From Nostoc sp. 106C (lineage in GTDB: Bacteria; Cyanobacteriota; Cyanobacteriia; Cyanobacteriales; Nostocaceae): DNA of 64,000 bases. The number at the start of each line of letters is the position of its first letter. Position 1 is the first letter of the stretch. The translations under genes and the position numbers were made by a program. Positions 1 to 9,400 of this stretch are shown here, in pieces. The stretch is from the NCBI RefSeq assembly GCF_002154725.1, contig NZ_MTAW01000084.1, forward strand, positions 1 to 64,000. Reading direction: 5' to 3'. The notes under the pieces are model-generated. The model was not told where the DNA came from. It did not search any database and saw nothing but the letters and a program-made list of their open reading frames with translations.

Positions 1-189
1 TTGACGCTTACACCCAACAAATTTGGGCAAAATCTTCTTAAGTTGACACCAATGGTGGAAGCCGTGCCCCTACAGTAAAATTTATATTTAGTTGTGTGAT
101 TAATATTTATTAATTTTTTCGTTCTCATCTGACCCGAAATCGGAATTTTTTGCTCTGTATATAAAGCATATGGTCAGAATTATTTTTAT

Positions 190-1497
190 ATGAAATTAGA
201 TTTAACTAAATTTTATCAAGCGTGCGATCCCAGCAAAACCCTTGTGGTGGGGAATGCTGAGGATCGGCAATACTATATTGATTTCTCCTCGGTGCGCGGT
301 GGCAAAATTATTGCAGAGTTAGAAAGAGCGATCGCAATTTACTCACCAGATAAGCCAACCTGCCAACTGTTTACAGGTCATGTCGGCTGCGGTAAGTCCA
401 CAGAATTGCTGAGACTGAAAGCCGAGTTAGAGCAGGAAGGGTTTCATGTAGTGTATTTCAACTCTAGCCATGATATGGACATGGCAGATGTTGATATTAC
501 AGATATTTTATTAGCGATCGCCCGTGAGGTAACTGAAAGCCTAGAAGCGATTAAAATCAAACTGAACTCAGGATATTTTGTAAATTTGTTTCGAGAAATT
601 GCCGAGATTTTACAAACACCAATTGATGTCACTGATGTCCAGTTTTCTATTCCTGGTAATATTGCTAAAGTTACAGCTAAAACTAAAGATAGTCCTAGGC
701 TTCGCAGTCAGTTAAGATACTTTCTAGAGCCACAAACAAATCGGCTTTTAGATGCAATTAACCAGGAAGTTCTTGAACCTGCCATCAAAGAACTTAAGTG
801 GCAAAATAAAAAAGGATTAGTAGTAATTGTTGATAATTTAGAAAAGCTACATAATTCTACGAAACCCTCAGGGTCTAGTCAGGCAGAATATTTATTTGTA
901 GACCGGGGCGAACAGTTAAAGCAATTAAATTGTCACCTAGTTTATACAATTCCCCTGGTCTTGATTTTTTCTAACGTCTTAGGAAGGCTAACAGATAAAT
1001 TTGGCGTAGATCCGAAAGTTTTGCCGATGGTTCCCGTACAGCTAAAAGATAATTCGGAATTTTTCCAAGGTATCGCTCTGCTGCAACAGTTGGTGATGGC
1101 GAGAGCTTTTCCTGGTGTTAGTTGGGAAATCAGCCGCGATTTAATTACCCAGGTTTTTGATAGTCCTGAAACTTTAGAACACCTGTGCAGAGTTAGTGGT
1201 GGTCATGTGCGAACTTTGCTGATGCTGCTGCAAACTTGTCTTCAGAAAACAGATAATTTACCTATCTCCTGTGACTGCTTGGCAAGTGTGATTAAGCAAC
1301 GTTGTAATACGCTAAAAAATACAATTAGCGATGATGAATGGGACTTATTGCATCAAGTAGTTCAAGAGAAAAGCTTAAAAGGAGATAAAAGATATCAAAG
1401 TTTAATCCACAGTATGTTTGTCTTTGAATATCGCTATCAAGATGATTTGTGGTTTGATATAAATCCAATTTTGGCAGAAGCAGAAGAGTTGCAGTGA
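190..1497 (+). CDS. P-loop ATPase (AAA/STAND-like), function unknown
   Basis: Predicted cytoplasmic ATP-binding protein of 435 residues. A Walker A motif GHVGCGKST lies at residues 63-71 and a Walker B-like strand VVIVDNLEKL ends around Asp215. A helical region follows, with SGGHVRTLL near residue 336, as in the sensor/winged-helix part of STAND-type ATPases. No signal peptide or membrane segment is seen. Its stop overlaps the start of the next gene (ATGA at 1494-1497), so the two are probably translationally coupled and may act as one ATPase pair. The ATG at 190 has no clear Shine-Dalgarno sequence. The ATPase assignment is firm; the biological role is unknown. Its position ahead of a WD40-STAND protein and an eCIS-core protein suggests a role in a conflict or injection-system locus (inference). 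Confidence 0.8.
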   Translation: MKLDLTKFYQACDPSKTLVVGNAEDRQYYIDFSSVRGGKIIAELERAIAIYSPDKPTCQLFTGHVGCGKSTELLRLKAELEQEGFHVVYFNSSHDMDMADVDITDILLAIAREVTESLEAIKIKLNSGYFVNLFREIAEILQTPIDVTDVQFSIPGNIAKVTAKTKDSPRLRSQLRYFLEPQTNRLLDAINQEVLEPAIKELKWQNKKGLVVIVDNLEKLHNSTKPSGSSQAEYLFVDRGEQLKQLNCHLVYTIPLVLIFSNVLGRLTDKFGVDPKVLPMVPVQLKDNSEFFQGIALLQQLVMARAFPGVSWEISRDLITQVFDSPETLEHLCRVSGGHVRTLLMLLQTCLQKTDNLPISCDCLASVIKQRCNTLKNTISDDEWDLLHQVVQEKSLKGDKRYQSLIHSMFVFEYRYQDDLWFDINPILAEAEELQ

Positions 1498-4400
1498 TGA
1501 CTAATTCACACCAAATAGAAAATTTCGCTGCCGATAACGAGCGTTCATTGCAGGCGCTAGTGCGAGCGATCGCTCTTTCTCAAGGACAATTCTCGCTAAT
1601 TTTTTTACGTTGTAACTACGCAGTTTTACGTAAGCGCATAGTGCAACGTCTGCGGGAACTAGCAACTGTCGAGATTCGAGAGTTAGTTCTACCTGAGTCT
1701 GTCAAAACTCTCTACACCAGCATTCAGGCAGAAATTGCTTGCGAGCAGCCACAAGCATTGATGGTATTTGGTCTAGATTCAGTTAGCGATATTGATACTG
1801 TACTAACTTCTACCAATCAAGTTAGGGAGGAATTTAGCAAGAATTTTCCCTTTCCCTTATTGTTGTGGGTTAACGATCGCATATTGCAAAAGCTGATTCG
1901 CCTGACGCCAGATTTCGAGAGTTGGGCGACAACAATTGAATTTGAACTAACTAGCGATGAATTACTTCAGTTCTTACAACAAACAGCAAATGATGTAATT
2001 GCTAAAGTTATAGAAGTAGGTGCAGACACATTTGTAGACAATGCAGCCCTAAATTTAGGGATTGGTTCATCTCGTCGCTTTGAGTTGGAGTCAGCCTGCA
2101 AAAATTTAAAACGTCGTGGTGTCAGTTTGCAGCCAGAGTTAGAAGCCAGTCTAGAGTTTGTTTTGGGACGAGATGCTTGTAACTCAATGGAACAATCTCT
2201 AGAACACTATAAAAGAAGTTTAGCTTTTTGGGAAAAATCTAGTCGCCCAGAATGGCAAGGGTGTTTGCTATTTTGCTTGGGTCTTTGGTGGCTGACATAC
2301 GCCGTGCTACACCGTTCCCAATACGAGCAATACTGTACTATATCCAAAGACTATTATCAGCAATCAATTAAAGTATTCCAAAAGGCTAACCGTCCCGATC
2401 TAGAAGCAAAGTTTATCAATGCTTTAGGCTTCGTTTTACAAAAATTAAGCCAGTGGGATGAGTTGGAAGATATTGCTAAAAGAGCGCAAGATTTACATCA
2501 ACGCTATTTTAATCCCATCCGCCTTGCTTATACTTATGGTTTGTTAGCCGAGGTTGCACTAGCGAAATCAGCTTGGCAGCAAGCACAGCAATATACTGAA
2601 AAAGCACAGCACATTCTAGCAAATGCCGCAGAGCCAGCCCTGAATTATTGTTATTTAGAGCAGAGTACAAGTTTAGCTCAGGCTTGGCAATCTCATGGCG
2701 GTTGGTATTTATTATTATTGGCTCAAGCACAACAGCATCTCGGTCAAATTTCTGAAGCAATTAAAAACCTAGAAACTGCGAGAGCCGAAAGTAAATCTGA
2801 GTATAATCCACCAGTTTACATTCGGATTTTAGAAGAATTGCGATCGCTTTATTTTACACAAGGTCAATATCTCAAAGCTTTTCAAATCAAACAAGAAAAA
2901 CGTCAGATTGAACATCAGTATGGTTTCCGCGCCTTCATCGGTGCAGATCAACTACCACTAAAGCAACAGGTAATTAACTCGGCACTGCTACCATCTACCC
3001 AGTTAACAAATAACTTAGAAATTGGTACTTCGGCTCGTCGTCAGCAAGAAGTTAATTACTTAATTAAAGAAAGAATTTCCCGGAGTGATCGCAAACTGAT
3101 AGTAATTCACGGTCAATCAGGGGTGGGTAAGAGTTCGATGGTAAATAAAGAGTTATTACCAGCCCTAGAAGATCCGATTAGTCAATATAAAACTTTGCCT
3201 GTAGTGCAGAAGTTTTATACAAATTGGGTAAAAGAACTAAGTAGTGCTTTAGCCGATGCTTTAGAAAAGAAAGGCATGAGCTTACCTGCAACTCTCAATT
3301 CAGTCGAAGATATTATTACCGAATTGCGAGACCATAAAAATCGCAATTTACTCACAGTTTTAATTTTCGATCAATTTGAAGAGTTTTTCTTTGTTTGTAC
3401 CGAACCAGCTCAAAGACGACCATTTTATGAATTTTTGCATACTTCTTTGAATATTCCCTGTGTAAAAATCATTTTGTTACTACGGGAAGATTATTTACAT
3501 TATTTGTTAGAGTGGGAGCGTCTGACCAATCTAGATATCATTAATAATGATATTCTGAGTAAAAATATTCGCTATTCTTTAAAAGAGTTTTCGCCAGAAG
3601 ATGCCAAATTAAATATCGAGAGTTTAACGGCGCGATCGCATTGTCACTTTGAGCCTGCGCTAATTGATGCCTTAGTACGAGATTTAGCTGGAGATTTAGG
3701 AGTTGTGCGTCCCATCGAATTACAGATTGTCGGAGCGCAACTTGAAGAAGACAACATAACCACCCTCAAACAATATCAACAACTTGGTTCTAATTCCAAA
3801 GCAAAACTGGTTGAGCGTTATTTAGAACAAGTTATCCAAGACTGCGGTCTAGAAAATAAAAGAATTGCGCAACTCATTTTGTTTCTATTAACAGATGAAA
3901 ACGGCACCCGCCCCCTTAAAACTCGTGCTGAGTTAATAGAAAAGATAGACACAGCTGGTTTGCAACTAAAAGCCGAGCAATTAGATTTAGTTTTAGAAAT
4001 TTTAGTGGGTGCAGGTTTTGTATTTCGCGTCCGAGAACAACCTGCCGATCGCTATCATCTAGTTCATGATTATTTAGTCACGTTTATTCGCCAACAACAA
4101 GAACCTGAACTATTAGAAGAACTGAAGCTGACTAAGTTTCAAGAAAAACAAGAACGCAAGCGAGCAGAGATAGCAGAAATTGAAGCTTTGAGTGCCCTTT
4201 CTCAAGCATTGCTGCTATCGCACGACCAGCTGGAAGCATTAGTCGCGGCTGTTCAAGCCGGGAGAAAATTACAAGAGATACATGCACTAGTAGATATCAA
4301 GCTCAAGCAAAAGACGGTAGCTAATTTACAACAGGCAGTTTACGGAATTCAAGAGTGCAATCGCTTGCAAGGGCACACAGCTAGAATTTTGAGCGTGAGT

Positions 4401-6242
4401 TTTAGTCCCGATGGTCAAACGATCGCCTCTGCCAGCGAGGACAGTACAATTAAACTCTGGCAACGTGATGGTACTTTAGTTAAAACTCTGCAAGGGCATA
4501 GTCTTGGTGTTAATAGTCTGAGTTTCAGTCCTGATGGGCAAATGTTAGCTTCAGCAAGTACGGACAAAACAGTGAAACTTTGGCGGCTTAAAGATACACA
4601 ATTGCTAAGTACCTTTACAGGGCATACAGACTGGGTTTTGAGCGTGAGTTTTAGTCCCGATGGTCAAACGATCGCTTCTGCTAGCGATGATGACACAGTC
4701 AAACTGTGGAATCTGAACGGTACAGAAGTGCGAACCTTACTAGGGCATAGTGCTAGAGTCAGGAGCGTCAGTTTCAGCCCTGATGGTAAGATCGTTGCCT
4801 CCGCCAGTGATGATTGTACAGTCAAGCTGTGGAATCTCAACGGCACAGTCATCCAGACCTTACTCGGACATAGTGCTAGGGTAAGGAGCGTATGTTTTAG
4901 TCCCGATGGCAAAATAATTGCTTCCGCCAGTGATGACAAGACGGTTAAACTCTGGAACCTCAACGGCACAGAAGCGCAAACCATACTCGGACATACCGAT
5001 AGGGTAAGAAGCGTAAGTTTTAGTCCCGATGGGCAAACGATCGCTTCCGCCAGTGATGATAGTAAAGTTAAACTCTGGAGCCTTGATGGCATTTTACTCA
5101 AAACTTTAAAGGGACATCGCGCTAGAAGCAGGAGCATCAGTTTTAGTCCAGATGCAGAGTTACTTGCCTCAGCGAGTGATGATAGTACAGTTAAACTTTG
5201 GAGTCTTGAGGGTATAGAAAAGCCAACTCATCAAGGTCATAGAGCTAGAGTCAGTTGGGTGAGCTTCAGTTCCGATGGGCAGTTGCTAGCTTCCGCCAGC
5301 GAGGACAAAACAGTAAGATTATGGAATAGTGAGGGCAAAAGAATACAAACATTTCGCGGGCATACTGACTGGGTAAGGAGCGTGAGTTTCAGCCCTAATG
5401 GACAGATGGTAGCTTCCGCCAGTGAAGATAAAACCATCAAAATCTGGAGTCTGAATGGAACTTTGCTCAAAACTTTGAAAGGGCATAGCGATCGCGTTAG
5501 AAGCGTAAGTTTTAGCCCCGATGGCAAAACGATCGCCTCATCCAGCGATGACCAAACAATCAAACTTTGGAACTTAGAAGGCAAAGAAATCTGCACTTTC
5601 CACGGACATAGCAATTGGATTTGGAGCGTGGTTTTCAGCCCGGATGGTCAAGCGATCGCTTCTGCCAGTGACGATCGCACAGTTAAACTCTGGAATTTGG
5701 CAGGCTTAGAACTGTGTACTTTCCACGGTCATCAAAATTGGGTAAGAAGCGTGTGTTTTAGCCCAGATGGAAAAGCGATCGCTTCTGCCAGTGACGATCA
5801 AACAATTAAACTCTGGAGCCTGGATGGTAGAGAACTGCAAACCTTCCAAGGACATAGAGATGCTGTCAACAGTGTAACTTTTAGCCCAGATGGTAAATTG
5901 ATTGCTTCTGCCAGTGATGACAAGACAGTCAAACTTTGGAACTTAGAAGGCAAAGAGATTCAAACTTTTCATGGACATAATCACTGTGTCAATAGTGTCA
6001 GTTTCAGTCCAGATGGTAAATTCATCGCCTCTGCTAGTGATGGTAAAACTGTCAGGATTTGGAAAATCAACCATGTAAATGCTCCTACAGAGCTAGATGC
6101 GCTTTTGGTGCGCGGTTGTCAGTGGCTACATCCTTATCTAACAACTAACCCCAATATTAGCGAGAGCGATCGCCATCTCTGCAATGATATACAGCAGAAT
6201 GCAGGATTTAGAATCCAGAACTCAGAAGCAACACAGGCTTGA
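1494..6242 (+). CDS. STAND-type NTPase with TPR-like region and 14 WD40 repeats
   Basis: A 1582-residue signalling-type protein. Residues 1-170 resemble a degenerate NTPase fold (a Walker B-like MVFGLDS strand, no good P-loop). Residues about 220-480 are helical and TPR-like. A proper NTPase domain follows with Walker A GQSGVGKSS at 540-548 and Walker B-like LIFDQFEEF (Asp626), typical of the nSTAND1 family. From residue 958 there are 14 WD40 repeats of about 41 residues, enough for two seven-bladed propellers. The short C-terminal tail (LDALLVRGCQWL) is common in cyanobacterial WD40 proteins. STAND proteins oligomerise when their sensor repeats bind a ligand; the WD40 part is the likely sensor here (inference). 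It overlaps the upstream ATPase gene by 4 bp. Ligand and output are unknown. Confidence 0.9.
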   Translation: MMTNSHQIENFAADNERSLQALVRAIALSQGQFSLIFLRCNYAVLRKRIVQRLRELATVEIRELVLPESVKTLYTSIQAEIACEQPQALMVFGLDSVSDIDTVLTSTNQVREEFSKNFPFPLLLWVNDRILQKLIRLTPDFESWATTIEFELTSDELLQFLQQTANDVIAKVIEVGADTFVDNAALNLGIGSSRRFELESACKNLKRRGVSLQPELEASLEFVLGRDACNSMEQSLEHYKRSLAFWEKSSRPEWQGCLLFCLGLWWLTYAVLHRSQYEQYCTISKDYYQQSIKVFQKANRPDLEAKFINALGFVLQKLSQWDELEDIAKRAQDLHQRYFNPIRLAYTYGLLAEVALAKSAWQQAQQYTEKAQHILANAAEPALNYCYLEQSTSLAQAWQSHGGWYLLLLAQAQQHLGQISEAIKNLETARAESKSEYNPPVYIRILEELRSLYFTQGQYLKAFQIKQEKRQIEHQYGFRAFIGADQLPLKQQVINSALLPSTQLTNNLEIGTSARRQQEVNYLIKERISRSDRKLIVIHGQSGVGKSSMVNKELLPALEDPISQYKTLPVVQKFYTNWVKELSSALADALEKKGMSLPATLNSVEDIITELRDHKNRNLLTVLIFDQFEEFFFVCTEPAQRRPFYEFLHTSLNIPCVKIILLLREDYLHYLLEWERLTNLDIINNDILSKNIRYSLKEFSPEDAKLNIESLTARSHCHFEPALIDALVRDLAGDLGVVRPIELQIVGAQLEEDNITTLKQYQQLGSNSKAKLVERYLEQVIQDCGLENKRIAQLILFLLTDENGTRPLKTRAELIEKIDTAGLQLKAEQLDLVLEILVGAGFVFRVREQPADRYHLVHDYLVTFIRQQQEPELLEELKLTKFQEKQERKRAEIAEIEALSALSQALLLSHDQLEALVAAVQAGRKLQEIHALVDIKLKQKTVANLQQAVYGIQECNRLQGHTARILSVSFSPDGQTIASASEDSTIKLWQRDGTLVKTLQGHSLGVNSLSFSPDGQMLASASTDKTVKLWRLKDTQLLSTFTGHTDWVLSVSFSPDGQTIASASDDDTVKLWNLNGTEVRTLLGHSARVRSVSFSPDGKIVASASDDCTVKLWNLNGTVIQTLLGHSARVRSVCFSPDGKIIASASDDKTVKLWNLNGTEAQTILGHTDRVRSVSFSPDGQTIASASDDSKVKLWSLDGILLKTLKGHRARSRSISFSPDAELLASASDDSTVKLWSLEGIEKPTHQGHRARVSWVSFSSDGQLLASASEDKTVRLWNSEGKRIQTFRGHTDWVRSVSFSPNGQMVASASEDKTIKIWSLNGTLLKTLKGHSDRVRSVSFSPDGKTIASSSDDQTIKLWNLEGKEICTFHGHSNWIWSVVFSPDGQAIASASDDRTVKLWNLAGLELCTFHGHQNWVRSVCFSPDGKAIASASDDQTIKLWSLDGRELQTFQGHRDAVNSVTFSPDGKLIASASDDKTVKLWNLEGKEIQTFHGHNHCVNSVSFSPDGKFIASASDGKTVRIWKINHVNAPTELDALLVRGCQWLHPYLTTNPNISESDRHLCNDIQQNAGFRIQNSEATQA
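4365..6086 (+). repeat. 14 tandem WD40-coding repeats, about 123 bp each
   Basis: In-gene repeat array. Each unit encodes GH-x-(12)-FSPDG-x-(4)-SAS-(D/E)D-x-T-(V/I)-KLW. Several neighbouring units, for example those starting near 4734 and 4857, are very similar at DNA level, which suggests recent repeat duplication or recombination. This is not a CRISPR array: there are no unique spacers and the reading frame stays open throughout. Confidence 0.95.
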
Positions 6243-6441
6243 TGAGTGAGTTTGAAACTGAGGATCTGTACTCGCATTCCTTGAAATCCGCTGTAACTTC
6301 TCAAAACAGTAGCTTGTAAACAGCTTGTGGAGTGAAATTTAGACTTTAGTCGAAACCGCTGGCAGCTTGACAGGTTGTAATATTGGTGAATTCGGAATGT
6401 GGTGGCATTAAGAAAATCGCATAGCCAAGAGGAATAGTGAG

Positions 6442-9400
6442 ATGAGCGAACGCATGGTTGGGCGAAAGAAAGCAGGTACATCCACTTTTTCAAATCCATC
6501 GCTTGTCTCACCAACAACTCCAACGCTGGCAAACCCAACCAGCGGTTTTGGAGTAACAAATCATGCTCCAGTCCAAACAGCAACTGAGGTATCAACCGAG
6601 TTTCAAGAAGCGCAGTTTACTAGCGAGCAATTATCAGAACCAGATGTTATCAAAGAAAAACCTCTTGGTCACGACATTAGTCGAATATCGCTGTTTCGTT
6701 CACAGGCAACATTCTCCACAAGTCAACTAGAAAAAACTCAACAGCCGCTTACCCCAGAAGTAGTGCAGCGTAAATGTGCTGCTTGTGAGCAGGAAGAGGA
6801 GGAACTGCAACGCACAACAGACGCTACGGTAATTCAACGAGATCAAACCAGCATACCACCTGTTCCCAATTACCAACTCTCACCCCCTTCACTGCTGCAA
6901 CCTCCCGACCCTGCTTCACGCTATGGGTTGGGTATGGATATGCATTTGCAACTCGATCCGCAGTTGCAAGCAATGGCAATGCAGTATATCCAGCAGCAGC
7001 TAGATCCGGCAACGGTTCTACCTGCACTGAACCAGATCGATTTAGGAGTGTTATCAAATCAAACCAGCCCTAACACACCAAATCCATTTGCAACCCCAAC
7101 GCCACCGCCTGCTTCGCCACTTGTACCTGCGGGTGCGGGGCCGGAAACTCCCCGAACTGCTACAGCCGGAGATTTGCTGTCAGCGATTATGGCTGTGCCT
7201 GGAATTGATAGGGCTGTAACTTCATTACAAACCCAAGCAAGCGATCGCATTTCTCAAGACTGGGGAAGATTAAGAACTGGCGAGCAAGTTGCTGTGGTCA
7301 GCACTACTGTATTGATTGGTGCAGGCGCATTAGCAGGTGTACTTTCCGATCCCAACGCTCGCCAATTCGCACTAGATAAATTGAATGGCAAAACCATACC
7401 TGTACCCGGATTGAAATGGTTGCGTTTAGAGATGAATACAGGCGGCGACAACTTAATGTTAGGGATGCACGTTGATGTCGGACGCTTGTTACCACCCAGT
7501 TTAGGATTTGGGCCATCTTCTCCTAGTGCGATTGGCGGGCCGCCCCAACCTGAGATTCAAAGAGTTGCAGATGTTCCAGAAGTAAATTCTGAACCATCGA
7601 TTGGGCAGCGCATTCAACAAGCAGCATCTAGCGGTGGTAGCAGTTTAGACAAAGGCGTTCAGCAGGAACTAGAGCAGAGTTTAAATACTGATTTATCTGG
7701 AGTCAAGATTCACACTAACACTGAAGCCGATCGCCTGAATCAATCGGTAAATGCGATCGCCTTTACTAGCGGTCAAGACATCTTTTTTAGCGCGGGTAGT
7801 TATAACCCCAGTTCTTCTGAAGGTCAGCATTTAATTGCCCATGAAGTGGTACATACAGTGCAGCAAGCCAACGGAGCAGTAGCAGGGACGGCTACAAATG
7901 CAGGCGTTTCCATCAGCGATCCGTCAGATGCCTTTGAACAGGAAGCACAACAGGTAGCCGATCGAGTCATGCGAAAGCCAAAAGAGGCGAACGCAACTCA
8001 GCAATCTCAGCCAGTATCTCTAACTCACAATTTCAACAAGATTTCGATTCTTGCCAAACATCAGCCTAATGATGCTGCAAACCTTACAGATGAGAGCCAA
8101 CAGCCAGCACCTTTGAATGCTGCTAACTCAACAGATAATCCTGTCAACATTCCTAAAATTGCAACTGAAGAAAAGGTGAATGATACTGCTGCATCTCCTA
8201 AGATTTCTCCAAAAACTACTCCTGAGGAGGCAAATTCTAACGCCGCACCTCAAGCTGCTGAAGTGAAACCAGTAGCTAAATCAACTTCAGAGAGTAACAA
8301 GGGAGAGGCTGTATCCGGGGCGAAAGAGACTATACCCAGTGGTGGCGACATGGGAACTACGCCACCGCCAACCCCCGCATTGGATACCAGTAGTTCTGAA
8401 GGACTGCTGCAATCTTTGGCAAATACGCCTGCTAGTGCCTTTAGTCAGGGTTTGACAACTGCCAAAGCTGCGAGTGCGCAAATTCAAAACCAAGAAAAAG
8501 CCACCTTGGAGACTAGTTTTCCGGAGGTCGATCAGCCAACAGGTTTACCACGTAAAGCTGGAGCGAATAAACTTCCAGCAGCCACCTTAGAAACGGGTCA
8601 AGTTCCCCAACCCAAAGTTACTGGGGGAGGAAATCCAACTCAGACTGCTGATACGCAGCATGAAGTAGCTCAAGGCCCGTTACCAGGTAGTCAAGTTTCT
8701 ACAGCTGCTTCCGAACCAAAAGATGATGAAGGTGGTAGTTGGTGGAATTGGCTATTTAATCGAGTGCGTAATTTTCTTGGCTCTCTACCAACGAGCGATC
8801 CGGGTTTATCAACATCAGCAGGTCCCCGCGAGCGAGTTGACCTGAGTGGAGAAGCCGATCCCAATCAGAATTTACAGTATCAACAAGAATCAGATCGCGA
8901 AGTTAGTAGTCGTAAGACACAAGCCGACGCCGCGACAACCGCAGATTTTGGCGAGAACAACATTTTCCCCACTCTACCAACTCAAAAGCTCCGACCGAAC
9001 TATAAACCAACTGCTGCTCAAGGGGCAAAAGGTGGTAGTGCTTTGAATCCGCCTGCGATCCCAGATGATATGCGGATGGGCTTAGATCGAGATGCTTCTC
9101 CTTTCCTGCAAGGAAAAGTAAACGAGCAGCTAGAAGAACATCGCTTGAATCAAGCAACGTATCAAAAGGAATCTCAACAGGCGCGTGCAGACGGACAACG
9201 TCGGATTGCCGAAGAAACTGAACAGACGCGACTCAAGCAAGAAGGAATGCGACAACAGGCGCGGACTGAGGTAAATGCAGAACGGCAAAGATGGCAGGAT
9301 GAAAACCTGAAAATTCAAGAGAAATATGCTTCTCAGTCAGATGCGAAGCGCTTGGAAATCGATCGCCAAATTCACGAGAAAGTTCAGACCACAGAACAAC

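Noticed and set aside
4664-5614. Long minus-strand ORFs opposite the WD40 repeats
   Set aside because: They are antisense shadows of the repeated coding sequence (repeating PSGLKLTLLTL-like pattern).
4365-6086. CRISPR-like periodic repeat
   Set aside because: The 123-bp period encodes WD40 repeats in one continuous frame; there are no fixed repeats with unique spacers.
6134-6595. 153-codon minus-strand ORF spanning the WD40 gene end and eCIS-core gene start
   Set aside because: It overlaps two well-supported genes and shows no family features.
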